From an uncultured bacterium (GTDB lineage: Bacteria; Planctomycetota; UBA1135; GCA-002686595): a DNA stretch of 64,000 nucleotides. Positions 20,609-28,918 of this stretch are shown here, piece after piece. Where the stretch lies: the NCBI GenBank assembly GCA_938083085.1, contig CALLKX010000002.1, positions 1 through 64,000 on the forward strand, written 5' to 3'. The first letter of the stretch is position 1. Each line of letters starts with the position of its first letter. The position numbers and the translations under genes were made by a program. The notes under the pieces were generated by a model. The model made no database searches and was not told the origin of the DNA. It saw nothing but the letters and a program-made list of their open reading frames with translations.

Positions 20609-21361
20609 ATGGTCCGCAACCTCGTCCTCGGCTCGTTCGCCCTCATCGCCGCCTTCTGGAGCTTCATCTTCTATGACCGTTCCACCGAGGCCACCCAGGC
20701 CCTGAGAGTCCGGGACGACCGTATTGCCCGCCTCGAGATGGATAACGGGCAGAAGTCCGTTCGAATCGAGGCCCTTGACCAGGCGGTCGAGTCCCTTGAG
20801 GCGGAGGTCTCCCGGCTCGAGCTGGCCCGCCAGCTTCTGCAGCTCGACCACCGGATCGCACAGATCGAGGTCATCCGCCAGGGGCCCGCGACGGACGGCT
20901 CGGGAGAGGTGCAGACGGAGGTGCTGTTCACCGAGCTGGACCCCGACGGGAACCCCATCGGCCCTGGCAAGGAGCTCACGCTGCCGGGCACGAGGCTCTA
21001 CGTGGAGGGCATCGTCGTGAAGTTCAGCGACTCCTACGTGGAGGAAGGGGATCCGCTGCGCGGCACCTCGATCTGCCTGCTGCAGCGGATGTTCTCCGAG
21101 GAGCTGGCGCCCGACGAGGGGGTGGCCCTGGACTCGATCAATCAGCACCCCCTGCCCTTCACGGGCGATGACCTGCCGGATCCCCTCTATCAGGACCTCT
21201 TCGAGCGGGTCTGGGACTACGCCAATGACCCGGCAGCGGCTGAGCGGCTGGGGGTCCGTGCCATCCAGGCAGAGGCCCCCTCGGTAGAGGCACGTGCCGG
21301 TCAGACGTACCGGCTGGAGCTTCGCCAGTCCGGCGGCATGACCCTTCGCGCCGAGCGATAG
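20609..21361 (+). CDS. Membrane-anchored coiled-coil protein
   Basis: A 250-residue protein with one N-terminal membrane segment (about 4-22, NLVLGSFALIAAFWSFIFY). A heptad-rich coiled coil follows at about 26-90 (RIARLEMDNGQKSVRIEALD), then a soluble beta-rich domain to the end, probably outside the cytoplasm. No family recognised. The divergent DinB-like gene starts about 160 bp upstream. A 15-bp tandem repeat begins 20 bp after its stop. Confidence 0.65.
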   Translation: MVRNLVLGSFALIAAFWSFIFYDRSTEATQALRVRDDRIARLEMDNGQKSVRIEALDQAVESLEAEVSRLELARQLLQLDHRIAQIEVIRQGPATDGSGEVQTEVLFTELDPDGNPIGPGKELTLPGTRLYVEGIVVKFSDSYVEEGDPLRGTSICLLQRMFSEELAPDEGVALDSINQHPLPFTGDDLPDPLYQDLFERVWDYANDPAAAERLGVRAIQAEAPSVEARAGQTYRLELRQSGGMTLRAER

Positions 21362-21380
21362 GCGCTGCAGCGACCGCGCT

Positions 21381-21470
21381 GGCCGCAATCCACTGGGCCG
21401 CAATCCACTGGGCCGCAGTCCACCGGGCCGCAGTCCACCGGGCCGCAGTCCACCGGGCCGCAGTCCCCGC
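21381..21470. repeat. 15-bp tandem repeat, six units
   Basis: GGCCGCARTCCACYG repeats six times from 21381 to 21470. Units 1-2 are identical (AATCCACTG type), 3-5 are identical (AGTCCACCG type), and unit 6 diverges at its end. The unit is a multiple of three, but no coding role is evident. Confidence 0.9.
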
Positions 21471-21689
21471 GCCGGAATGCGGAGCCCCCGTGAGCCACGG
21501 CAGAGGAGTCAGCCCTCTAGGCCCAACCCACTAGGCCCAACCCTGCGAAAGCAGCCCTGCTAGATGCAGCCCCTGAGCTGCGTCAGCGCAGGCGAGGCCG
21601 CTGCGGGAAAGGCGCTCCGGCTCATCCGGTCAACATGAACCGCCCAGGCCGTGCGCCCAATCGCCGCGGCGTGCGCGGATCGGCCAGGC

Positions 21690-21731
21690 AAAAGAAAATA
21701 GGCGCCGCTCCTCTACCGAGGGGCGGCGCCT
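21690..21731 (-). terminator. Second intrinsic terminator downstream of fasciclin
   Basis: AGGCGCCGC at 21700-21708 pairs with GCGGCGCCT at 21723-21731, extended by CCTC/GAGG, with a TACC loop. On the minus strand it is followed by TTTTCTTTT. It lies about 145 bp beyond the fasciclin gene's own terminator, so it ends either read-through or a separate short transcript. Confidence 0.7.
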
Positions 21732-21874
21732 GGGTCCCTTCCCGGGGACGTGCCCGGTGCCTGCATCCGCTGCACCGAAGTGCTGCGGCCGCCGGCGCCA
21801 GCCAGTTCTGTTTCCTTCCATGCTCCTTTTCGAACCTCGATCAGGTTCGGATGCGGAGCCGGCGGAGTAGCTAT

Positions 21875-21910
21875 AAAAAAATGGCCGGCGATCCGAGGAT
21901 CGCCGGCCAT
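21875..21910 (-). terminator. Intrinsic terminator of the fasciclin gene
   Basis: ATGGCCGGCGAT (21881-21892) and ATCGCCGGCCAT (21899-21910) are exact reverse complements, and on the minus strand they are followed by a run of seven T. It begins 20 bp after the fasciclin stop. Confidence 0.9.
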
Positions 21911-21929
21911 CAAGCGGGGCATCCGGAGC

Positions 21930-22880
21930 TCAGGGGAGCAGGACGGTGTCGATCACGTGGATGACGCCGTTGGAGGCCTCGATGTCGGTGGCGACGATGT
22001 TGGCGTTGCCGATCTTGGCTCCGGCCTTGTTGATCGCGATGGCGAGCTCGGTGCCGCCGATCGTGGGCGCCTTGTCGAGCTTGGCTGCCTGGTCGGCGTA
22101 AACGCGCCCCGAGACGATGTGATGCTTGAGGATCGCGGCGAGCTGGGCCTTGTTTTCCGGCTTCAGAAGCGTGGCAACCGTGCCCTCGGGGAGCTTGGCG
22201 AAGGCCTCATCCGTCGGAGCGAAGACCGTGAAGGGGCCACCCTTGGTGAGCGCGTCCACGAGGCCAGCGGCCTTGGCCGCGGCGAGGAGGGTCCCGAAGG
22301 AACCGGCGGCCGTAGCGACCTCGGCGAGGTTCTTGGACTGGGGAAGCATCACCGTGTCGATCACGTGGATGACGCCGTTGGAGCAGACGATGTCGGCGGT
22401 CACGACGGTCGCGCCGTCGATCGTCACGGTGCCCTCGTCGATGACGATGTCCAGACGCTGACCGTTGAGGGTCGTGGCCGTGGTCAGCTCGTCCTTGACG
22501 ATCTGCTTGGAGCGGACGTCGCCAGCCACAACGTGGTAGGTGAGGATGCCCGTGAGCGCGCCGCGGTTCTTCTCCTCGAGGAGGGACTCAACGGTGCCCT
22601 TGGGGAGCTTGGCGAAGGCGGCGTCCGTCGGCGCGAAGACCGTGAACGGGCCCTCTCCCTGGAGCGCACCGATGAGCTCGGCGCTCTTCAGAGCCGCGGC
22701 GAGGGTGTTGAAGCTGCCGGCCTTGACCGCGGTCGTGACAATGTCGTCCACGGCGTTGGAGGCCAGAGCGGCGCGGGGCGTCGAGCTGCAGGTCTGGGAG
22801 CAGGGAGCGTCGTCAGAACCGGTGGAAGCGAAGCTCGCGGCGGCGAGGGCGAATCCGGTGAGGGCGAAGGTGAGTTTCAT
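21930..22880 (-). CDS. Secreted protein with two fasciclin (FAS1) domains
   Basis: A 316-residue protein with a signal peptide (about 1-20) and two tandem FAS1 domains at about 45-175 and 183-314. Each carries the family motifs: GPFTVFAPTDAAFAKLP and GVIHVIDTVMLP in the first, GPFTVFAPTDEAFAKLP and GVIHVIDTVLLP in the second. A Cys pair near 27-31 (CSQTC) precedes the first domain and could attach or cross-link it. FAS1 proteins mediate adhesion at the cell surface. It is monocistronic with its own promoter in the long upstream spacer and a textbook terminator. Confidence 0.95.
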   Translation of the reverse strand: MKLTFALTGFALAAASFASTGSDDAPCSQTCSSTPRAALASNAVDDIVTTAVKAGSFNTLAAALKSAELIGALQGEGPFTVFAPTDAAFAKLPKGTVESLLEEKNRGALTGILTYHVVAGDVRSKQIVKDELTTATTLNGQRLDIVIDEGTVTIDGATVVTADIVCSNGVIHVIDTVMLPQSKNLAEVATAAGSFGTLLAAAKAAGLVDALTKGGPFTVFAPTDEAFAKLPEGTVATLLKPENKAQLAAILKHHIVSGRVYADQAAKLDKAPTIGGTELAIAINKAGAKIGNANIVATDIEASNGVIHVIDTVLLP

Positions 22881-23345
22881 GGCTGGTTCAGGAGGGCTTG
22901 AGGCCCGGCTTGGATGCGAGAATCGGCGGGCCAGGGGGCGGCCCGTGTGAGGGTTTCAAGAGAGAGCGCCGGGCTGGATCGCCGCGGTTCTTCTTGCATC
23001 ACGATCTTCGGGAGGCCGCCAGGTAGAGATGCAATGACCCCACCGCTTCACCAAAGTCACACAACCACCGACCGAGCTCCAATTTCGTCAAATTGGCGCA
23101 TCCAAGCGTCTCGGGCTGCTCGCAGCGTGCCAGCCCGTGGAGCCTCCGGCGCCCCCCCTTCCCTGTCCGTCGCCTGCCCGTCTCTTGTCCGTCGCCTGTC
23201 CGCGAGGAGTGACCGCGAAGTGATCGAGGCCCTCGCTGGCCCGGACCTGATCGCCTGCGTCAGGTTCGGGTTCGACAAGAGCGGAGCTCTGCGGTGACGA
23301 CGCCCGGCCAGGCCAATCCACAGGACCGACCGGCAAAGGCCGGGC
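22881..23345. other. 465-bp intergenic stretch
   Basis: The promoter of the fasciclin gene should lie here. TGTCCGTCGCCTG occurs twice, 22 bp apart (23164-23176 and 23186-23198). The open frames present are GC-rich chance frames without domain features, so I see no gene. Confidence 0.5.
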
Positions 23346-26339
23346 CTAGTCCCGGTCGGCGGTACGGGCGGCGTCGGCGGCCGCCATCTCTGCTGCCATC
23401 TCTGCTGCCATCTCTGCTGGCGAGGCACCGCTCAGCATCGGATCGCGTCGAACCCGGAACACGCGGCTCTCGCCGACGGGCTCGCGAGCTGCGCCCTCTT
23501 CCTCGGAAAGCCTCACAAGCTGAGCGGAGTACGAGCCCTCCGGCGCGCGTCCACGCCGCTCGGCCACCTCTCGGTCCAGTGCACCGTCCCAGCTCAGGCC
23601 GTGCATACCTGGCCCTGTGGGAACCCCGATGAGGGCGACGGGCTCGTCCCGCGGGCCGCGAATCTCCACGGCCATCGGGGCCTCTCCGTCCCCACGGTGG
23701 ACCCACAGCGCAAGGTCGCGCGCCTCGTTCTGGCCCCGCCACGTGGAGTCGCCTCCGCCGTATCCCCCCACCGCAGATCGGCGCGCCCAGCGCGTCAGGT
23801 CTCCGACCGGGAGGAGATGAACAGGGGCCTCAAGCGCGCCCTTCGACAGGCCACGCAGACCATCCACGTCCAGGGCCCAGAAGCCCCTCCCGTGCGTGGC
23901 CGCAACCAACACGCCGTCGCGATCGTGGAGGGCGAGGTCATGGACCGCCACACGCGGGAGGCCTCCCCCGAGCGGCACCCACGTCGCGCCACGGTCAAAG
24001 CTCATGGCCGCGCCAAGCTCCGTCCCCACGAACAGCACGTCCGGGTGGGCAGGGTCCTCGATGACGTCGTTGACGGGGCCCCCCGGCTCGAGACCGGCCG
24101 TGATGAGGCGCCAGCTCTTCCCGCTGCCGAGGTCGTCAGTGACATAGACCAACGGCCGAAAGTCATCCTCGCGGTAGCCGGTGAAGCTGGCATAGGCGCG
24201 ACCCCGCTCGTGGGCAGAGAGGGTCACCCGGCTCACCCACCAGTTCGAGGGGAGACCGGGGAACTGGCCCGTCAGGTTCGACCACTCATATCCGCCGTCG
24301 CTGGACATCTGGACGAGCCCGTCGTCCGTGCCCACGAGCAGGAGTCCGGGGTCGATCGTCGACTCGGCGATCGTCGTGATCGTGCAGTGGGGCACGTTCC
24401 CGGCGATCTTCGCCGCGTCATTGGAGGTCAGGTCCGGGCTGTGCACCGGCCAGCTGTCCCCGCGGTCGTACGACTTGAACAGCCGGTTGCCGCCGAAGTA
24501 AATGATCTCGGGGTTGTGCGCCGAGATCAAGATCGGGGAGTTCCAGTTGAAGCGCAGGGCTGACTCCTCCGCCCCCTCAGGCTTGGAGGGCCGGATCCCC
24601 ACCGACGTGCCGGTCGCCATGTTCCGCCGATAGATGGCGCCGAACTGCGACTCGCCATAGACGGTGCTGGGCTCACGGGGGTCGATCTGAGCGTAGAAGC
24701 CGTCGCCGCCGCCCACGAAGTCCCACTCGGACGGGTGGATGCCCTTCGGGTCGCGCGAGGTGCTCGGCCCGCCCCACGTGCCGTTGTCCTGGGTGCCGCC
24801 GTACACGCGGAAGGGCTCGGACATGTCGAGCCCGACGGCGTAGAACTGCGAGATGGGCAGGTTGTTGATGTGCTGCCAGTTGCCCCCTCGGTCGTAGGAC
24901 ACGTGCAGACCGCCGTCGTTGCCGAGCCAGATCTTGTTCGTGTCGGCAGGGTCCACGAGCACCGCGTGGTGGTCCACGTGAACGGAGCCCGCGATCCGGT
25001 CCCAGGTAGCCCCGCCGTCCTCGGTGCGGTAGAGCGGGACGCTGCACATGTACGCACGCTGGTCGTCCTTGGGGTCGAAGCGGACCTGCCCGTAGTAATA
25101 CGCCGGGCTCCCCCCCGCGGGCTTCTCGTTCACCTTGGTCCAGGTCACCCCTTGGTCTGAGGACCGGTAGACCTCGCCACCGACCTGGCGCTCGCGGGGC
25201 TCCTGCTGGAACACGAGGAGCGCGGCCAAGGTCGTGGTGACGGTGGTCGCCTCACCACCTCGCTCGAAGGTCACCTCCACCGACTCCCCGGCAGCATCGC
25301 CGTCGGCCTCGAGGAGCGCCATGACCTTGAGCCATTGGAACGCGGAGTCGATCGACCGGTCACCGACCCTGCGGATCACGTCGCCGCGGCGGAGCCCAGC
25401 CTCGCGGGCGCCTCCCCGTCGCTCGACGCCCGTCACGACGAGCCCACCGTCCTTCCACTCGGCCTCGAGGGCCGGGCGCGACTCACGCTCCTCGACCTCG
25501 ACGTTCTGATTCGCGACCGTGGCGATGACCTGTCCGTCCACCGGGAAGACGTCCAGGCCGATTCGCCCGATGTCCCCCTCCGGCAGCCCGCCGGCGCAGC
25601 GCACGAAGGACGCCCCACCGTCCTCCGACCGCCAGATCCCCGACCCCGGCCCGTTCCCATCAAAGTCCCAGGCACGACGACGACGCTCATAGGACGCCGC
25701 ATAGACGAGCTGAGTGTTGGAGGGGTCGATCACCACGTCCACCACGCCCACATCCTCGTTGACGTGCAGGACCTGGCTCCAGGTCGTCCCTCCGTCGGTG
25801 GTGCGGTACAGCCCGCGCTCCTCGTTGGCCGTGTAGAGGTGGCCGAGGACCGCCACGAGCACGTGGTCGGGGTCCGTTGGGTCCACGACGATACGCCCGA
25901 TGTGGTACGAGTCCTCGAGGCCCGCGTGCTGCCACGTCTCCCCGCCGTCGGTGGACTTGTACAGGCCATCGCCCCAGTAGGAGCTGCGTTGGTTGTTCGC
26001 CTCCCCCGTGCCAACCCACAGCACATCGGGGTTGGAGGGGTCCACCGCCACGTCGCCGATGGAGATCGTCCCCTCCTGCTCGAAGAGACAGCGCCATGTG
26101 GTGCCGTGGTCCTCGGTCACCCAGAGCCCCCCGGACGCGCTCGCGACCCAGAGGCTCCGAGGCCGCTCAGGATGGAGCGCGAGGTCAACGACCCGGCCGC
26201 CGAAGCCCGTCGGGCCGAGCGGCCGCCATTCGAATCCCTCGAGACCAGCCGTCGAGGGCCCCTGGGCGGCGGCGGGCGCCCCCAGCAGGGAGATAAGGAG
26301 GAGCAGCGCCCGGGGACCGAGCGATCGTGAAGAGGTCAT
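23346..26339 (-). CDS. Secreted BNR/VPS10-like beta-propeller protein with inserted PDZ domain
   Basis: A 997-residue protein with a signal peptide (about 8-25). Many sortilin/BNR-type repeats follow, each with an S/T-x-D-x-G-x-T-W motif (STDGGETW, TTDGGTTW, SSDQGVTW, TEDGGATW, SYDRGGNW, SYDRGDSW, SFDRGATW), indicating one or two propellers. Between blades, at about 296-370, is a PDZ-like module (REAGLRRGDVIRRVGDRSID). The C-terminus has a beta domain and ends in a 12-bp tandem repeat encoding three EMAA units. Related proteins in planctomycetes and Bacteroidetes are annotated glycosyl hydrolase or WD40-like; catalytic activity is not evident. The ATG at 26339 starts the signal peptide. Confidence 0.88.
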   Translation of the reverse strand: MTSSRSLGPRALLLLISLLGAPAAAQGPSTAGLEGFEWRPLGPTGFGGRVVDLALHPERPRSLWVASASGGLWVTEDHGTTWRCLFEQEGTISIGDVAVDPSNPDVLWVGTGEANNQRSSYWGDGLYKSTDGGETWQHAGLEDSYHIGRIVVDPTDPDHVLVAVLGHLYTANEERGLYRTTDGGTTWSQVLHVNEDVGVVDVVIDPSNTQLVYAASYERRRRAWDFDGNGPGSGIWRSEDGGASFVRCAGGLPEGDIGRIGLDVFPVDGQVIATVANQNVEVEERESRPALEAEWKDGGLVVTGVERRGGAREAGLRRGDVIRRVGDRSIDSAFQWLKVMALLEADGDAAGESVEVTFERGGEATTVTTTLAALLVFQQEPRERQVGGEVYRSSDQGVTWTKVNEKPAGGSPAYYYGQVRFDPKDDQRAYMCSVPLYRTEDGGATWDRIAGSVHVDHHAVLVDPADTNKIWLGNDGGLHVSYDRGGNWQHINNLPISQFYAVGLDMSEPFRVYGGTQDNGTWGGPSTSRDPKGIHPSEWDFVGGGDGFYAQIDPREPSTVYGESQFGAIYRRNMATGTSVGIRPSKPEGAEESALRFNWNSPILISAHNPEIIYFGGNRLFKSYDRGDSWPVHSPDLTSNDAAKIAGNVPHCTITTIAESTIDPGLLLVGTDDGLVQMSSDGGYEWSNLTGQFPGLPSNWWVSRVTLSAHERGRAYASFTGYREDDFRPLVYVTDDLGSGKSWRLITAGLEPGGPVNDVIEDPAHPDVLFVGTELGAAMSFDRGATWVPLGGGLPRVAVHDLALHDRDGVLVAATHGRGFWALDVDGLRGLSKGALEAPVHLLPVGDLTRWARRSAVGGYGGGDSTWRGQNEARDLALWVHRGDGEAPMAVEIRGPRDEPVALIGVPTGPGMHGLSWDGALDREVAERRGRAPEGSYSAQLVRLSEEEGAAREPVGESRVFRVRRDPMLSGASPAEMAAEMAAEMAAADAARTADRD

Positions 26340-26691
26340 AGGCGCGGCCCTTGGGGGGAAGGCGGCTCCGGTAAGGGGGCGACAAACGAGGAGAGAGCGG
26401 CCCCCTGGGGGGAGAGAGCCATCGGCGGACGCCTGCGGCGCCGTCCTCCTGAGTCTATGGCCCTCGCGCGAAGCCGGCGGGCTCAGCTGGGAGGCATTCA
26501 TTCCGCGTGCCCTGTCCCGAGCCGGTTTGCCCTGTCCCGAGCCCGCGTGCCCTCCCCCCAGCCGGAGGTGCCTCACACCGCGCCCTCGCCAGGAGCACGA
26601 TGGGCCGGAGCGCGAGGCAACCGAGGCGATCGGATCACGGCCTTGCCGACGGAAGGGCAGGGACCGCTCGCCACCTTCCTACACTCCACCC
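26340..26691. other. 352-bp divergent spacer
   Basis: It holds the promoters of the BNR protein and of the symporter pair, plus a 20-bp imperfect repeat at 26505-26564. No gene seen. Confidence 0.5.
26505..26564. repeat. 20-bp tandem repeat, three imperfect units
   Basis: GCGTGCCCTGTCCCGAGCCG (26505-26524), GTTTGCCCTGTCCCGAGCCC (26525-26544) and GCGTGCCCTCCCCCCAGCCG (26545-26564) follow directly on one another. Confidence 0.8.
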
Positions 26692-27009
26692 ATGAGCGAC
26701 CACCCCACGGTAGACGAGCGCGACCGAGCCGCGTGCGCGCGCCACTGGCAACGGAGCCTGCGGCTGATCGCCGCCCTGCTCTCCGTCTGGTTCGCGGCCT
26801 CCTTCGGCTGCGGCATCCTGCTGCGCGAGACCCTCGACCAGTACATGCTCCCCGGGACGGGCTTCCCCCTCGGGTTCTGGTTCGCCCAGCAGGGCGCCAT
26901 CGTGATCTTCGTCGGGCTGATCGGGGCGTACGTCTTGCTGGCCTCGCGCATCGACGCCGAGCTGGACGCCGAGCGAGAGGCCATCCACGGCGAGGGGGGC
27001 TCCCGATGA
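26692..27009 (+). CDS. DUF4212 sodium/substrate symporter small subunit
   Basis: A 105-residue protein with two transmembrane segments (about 23-43 and 63-83) and the family's layout: WQRSLRLIAALLSVWF, then LPGTGFPLGFWFAQQGAIVI. DUF4212 proteins are the small partners of a subgroup of sodium:solute symporters. Its stop overlaps the start of the large subunit (ATGA at 27006-27009). The ATG at 26692 gives the usual family length; the frame is open far upstream but without matching sequence. Confidence 0.92.
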   Translation: MSDHPTVDERDRAACARHWQRSLRLIAALLSVWFAASFGCGILLRETLDQYMLPGTGFPLGFWFAQQGAIVIFVGLIGAYVLLASRIDAELDAEREAIHGEGGSR

Positions 27010-28832
27010 CCGTTCAAACCTGGACCTACCTGCTGGTCGGCGTCAGCTTCGCGCTCTACATCTTCATCGCCGTGCGGTCCCGTGCGGGGTCCACCAACGA
27101 CTTCTACGTGGCGGGCGGCGGCGTCCCCCCGCTCGCGAACGGCATGGCGACGGCGGCCGACTGGATGTCAGCGGCGTCCTTCCTGTCCATGGCGGGGATC
27201 ATCTCGTTCACCGGGTACGACGGCTCCGTCTACCTCCTGGGTTGGACCGGCGGCTACGTCCTGCTCGCGCTCCTGCTCGCGCCGTACCTGCGGCGCTTCG
27301 GCAAGTTCACCGTCCCCGACTTCATCGGCGACCGCTACTACAGCCGCACGGCGCGCCTCGTGGCGGTGGTGGCCGCGCTGTTCGTCTCCTTCACCTACGT
27401 CGCCGGACAGATGCGCGGCGTGGGCGTCGTGTTCTCCCGCTTCCTCGAGGTGCCCGTGAACACGGGCGTCGTGATCGGGATGGCCATCGTCTTCTTCTAC
27501 GCCGTGCTCGGCGGCATGAAGGGGATCACCTACACCCAGGTGGCCCAGTACTGCGTGCTCATCACCGCCTTCCTGGTCCCGGCGATCTTCCTGTCGATCA
27601 TGAGCACCGGGAACGTGATCCCCCAGCTCGGCTTCGGCGGCGAGGCCGTCGGCGCGGGCACCTCGCTGCTCGCCAAGCTCGACGGGCTCCATGCGGAGCT
27701 GGGCTTCGACGCGTACACCAGCGGGAGCAAGTCCACCCTGGACGTGTTCTGCATCACGATGGCCCTGATGGTCGGCACGGCCGGTCTCCCCCACGTGATC
27801 GTCCGCTTCTACACCGTCCCCCGGGTGCGTGACGCCCGCGTCTCAGCCTTCTGGGCCCTCTTCTTCATCGCGATTCTCTACACGGCGGCCCCCGCCGTGG
27901 CCGCCTTCTCCCGCACCAACCTGATCGAGTCCGTGGAGGACGCGCCCTACCGCGCAGACACGGCGCAGGGAGACGAGACGCCCCTCCCTGAGTGGTTCAA
28001 GAACTGGGAGGACACCGACCTGATCGCCTGGGTGGACAAGAACGCCGACGGCCGCGTGCAGTACCGACCCGGCGCCGCCTTTGAGGCCCTCCCCGGGCAG
28101 GCCAAGGTCATGCCCATCTTCTCCGGGGCGCCCGGTGACCCCCTGGGGCGCGGCAAGCACGGCGAGCGCCTCCTCCAGAACCCGCCGACGGCCAACAACA
28201 ACGAGCTCTACGTGGACCGGGACATCATGGTCCTCGCAGCCCCCGAGATCGCCGCGCTCCCCAACTGGGTGATCGCCCTCGTCGCCGCGGGCGGCCTCGC
28301 CGCGGCCCTCTCCACGGCCGCTGGGCTGCTCCTGGTGGTCTCCTCCGCCGTGAGCCACGACCTCCTGAAGCGAGGCTTCGCCCCGAACCTCTCCGAGCGC
28401 GGTGAGCTGATCGCGGCGCGCAGCGCGGCCGCCGTGGCGGTCGTCGTCGCCGGCATCCTGGGCATCCACCCGCCGGGCTTCGTGGCCGAGGTGGTGGCCT
28501 TCGCCTTCGGGCTCGCGGCCTCATCGTTCTTCCCCGCGATCGTCCTCGGCATCTTCTGGAAACGAACCAACGGCACAGGCGCGGTGCTGGGGATGATCGC
28601 GGGGCTGGGCTTCACGATTTCCTACATCGTCTACTTCAAGTTCCTCGGGGGCACCCCGGACCAGCTGTGGTTCGGCATCTCGCCCGAGGGGATCGGTGCC
28701 CTGGGCGTGCTGGTGAACACCGCCGTGACGGTCGGCGTCACGCTGGTGACGCCTGCGCCGCCCGCCGCGGTGACCGAGATGGTGGAGTCCATCCGCGCAC
28801 CGCGCCGCGACCCAGGGGCGCACGCCTCCTGA
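27006..28832 (+). CDS. Sodium/substrate symporter large subunit (SSS family)
   Basis: A 608-residue integral membrane protein of the sodium:solute symporter family with about 13 membrane segments. It has DFYVAGGGVPPLANGMATAA near the start, FTYVAGQMRGVG, and GTAGLPHVIVRFYTVP. A hydrophilic insert of about 120 residues (about 318-410) lies before ALPNWVIALVAAGGLAAALS. Its partner is the overlapping DUF4212 gene. Related pairs take up acetate, short carboxylates or amino acids with sodium; the substrate here is not shown by the sequence. A GC hairpin follows the gene. Confidence 0.93.
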   Translation: MTVQTWTYLLVGVSFALYIFIAVRSRAGSTNDFYVAGGGVPPLANGMATAADWMSAASFLSMAGIISFTGYDGSVYLLGWTGGYVLLALLLAPYLRRFGKFTVPDFIGDRYYSRTARLVAVVAALFVSFTYVAGQMRGVGVVFSRFLEVPVNTGVVIGMAIVFFYAVLGGMKGITYTQVAQYCVLITAFLVPAIFLSIMSTGNVIPQLGFGGEAVGAGTSLLAKLDGLHAELGFDAYTSGSKSTLDVFCITMALMVGTAGLPHVIVRFYTVPRVRDARVSAFWALFFIAILYTAAPAVAAFSRTNLIESVEDAPYRADTAQGDETPLPEWFKNWEDTDLIAWVDKNADGRVQYRPGAAFEALPGQAKVMPIFSGAPGDPLGRGKHGERLLQNPPTANNNELYVDRDIMVLAAPEIAALPNWVIALVAAGGLAAALSTAAGLLLVVSSAVSHDLLKRGFAPNLSERGELIAARSAAAVAVVVAGILGIHPPGFVAEVVAFAFGLAASSFFPAIVLGIFWKRTNGTGAVLGMIAGLGFTISYIVYFKFLGGTPDQLWFGISPEGIGALGVLVNTAVTVGVTLVTPAPPAAVTEMVESIRAPRRDPGAHAS

Positions 28833-28861
28833 GGATCGGCCCAAGACCCTGCCCCCATAGT

Positions 28862-28882
28862 CCGCCCGGCCGCGCCGGGCGG
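28862..28882 (+). terminator. GC hairpin after the symporter operon
   Basis: CCGCCCGGC and GCCGGGCGG are exact reverse complements around a CGC loop, 29 bp after the symporter stop. Only a short, weak T-run (TTT at 28891-28893) follows. Confidence 0.55.
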
Positions 28883-28918
28883 CGCTAACCTTTGCACCGG
28901 GCGCAGCCGCGCCTGGTG

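Larger units (their letters stand above)
21362..21929. other. 568-bp intergenic stretch with repeats and two terminators
   Basis: It holds the 15-bp repeat array, duplicated TAGGCCCAACCC (21519-21542 area), and two strong hairpins followed by T-runs on the minus strand (21690-21731 and 21875-21910). I see no convincing protein gene. The 140 bp between the two terminators could be a small RNA. Confidence 0.6.

Noticed and set aside
21381..21470. CRISPR-like array
   Set aside because: The 15-bp units abut without spacers, so it is a simple tandem repeat.
21732..21874. SRP RNA (GGAAGGAA-like core on the minus strand)
   Set aside because: The sequence GCATGGAAGGAAACAGAAC lacks the conserved AGCA/GCAGCC context and the flanking stem does not form.
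22914..23297. Plus-strand open frame of 127 codons upstream of the fasciclin gene
   Set aside because: Composition is Arg/Ser/Pro-rich chance coding with no domain pattern, and it lies over probable promoter sequence.
26215..26250. ATTCGAAT resembling a tRNA T-loop
   Set aside because: It lies in the coding sequence of the BNR protein and no acceptor or anticodon stem is present.
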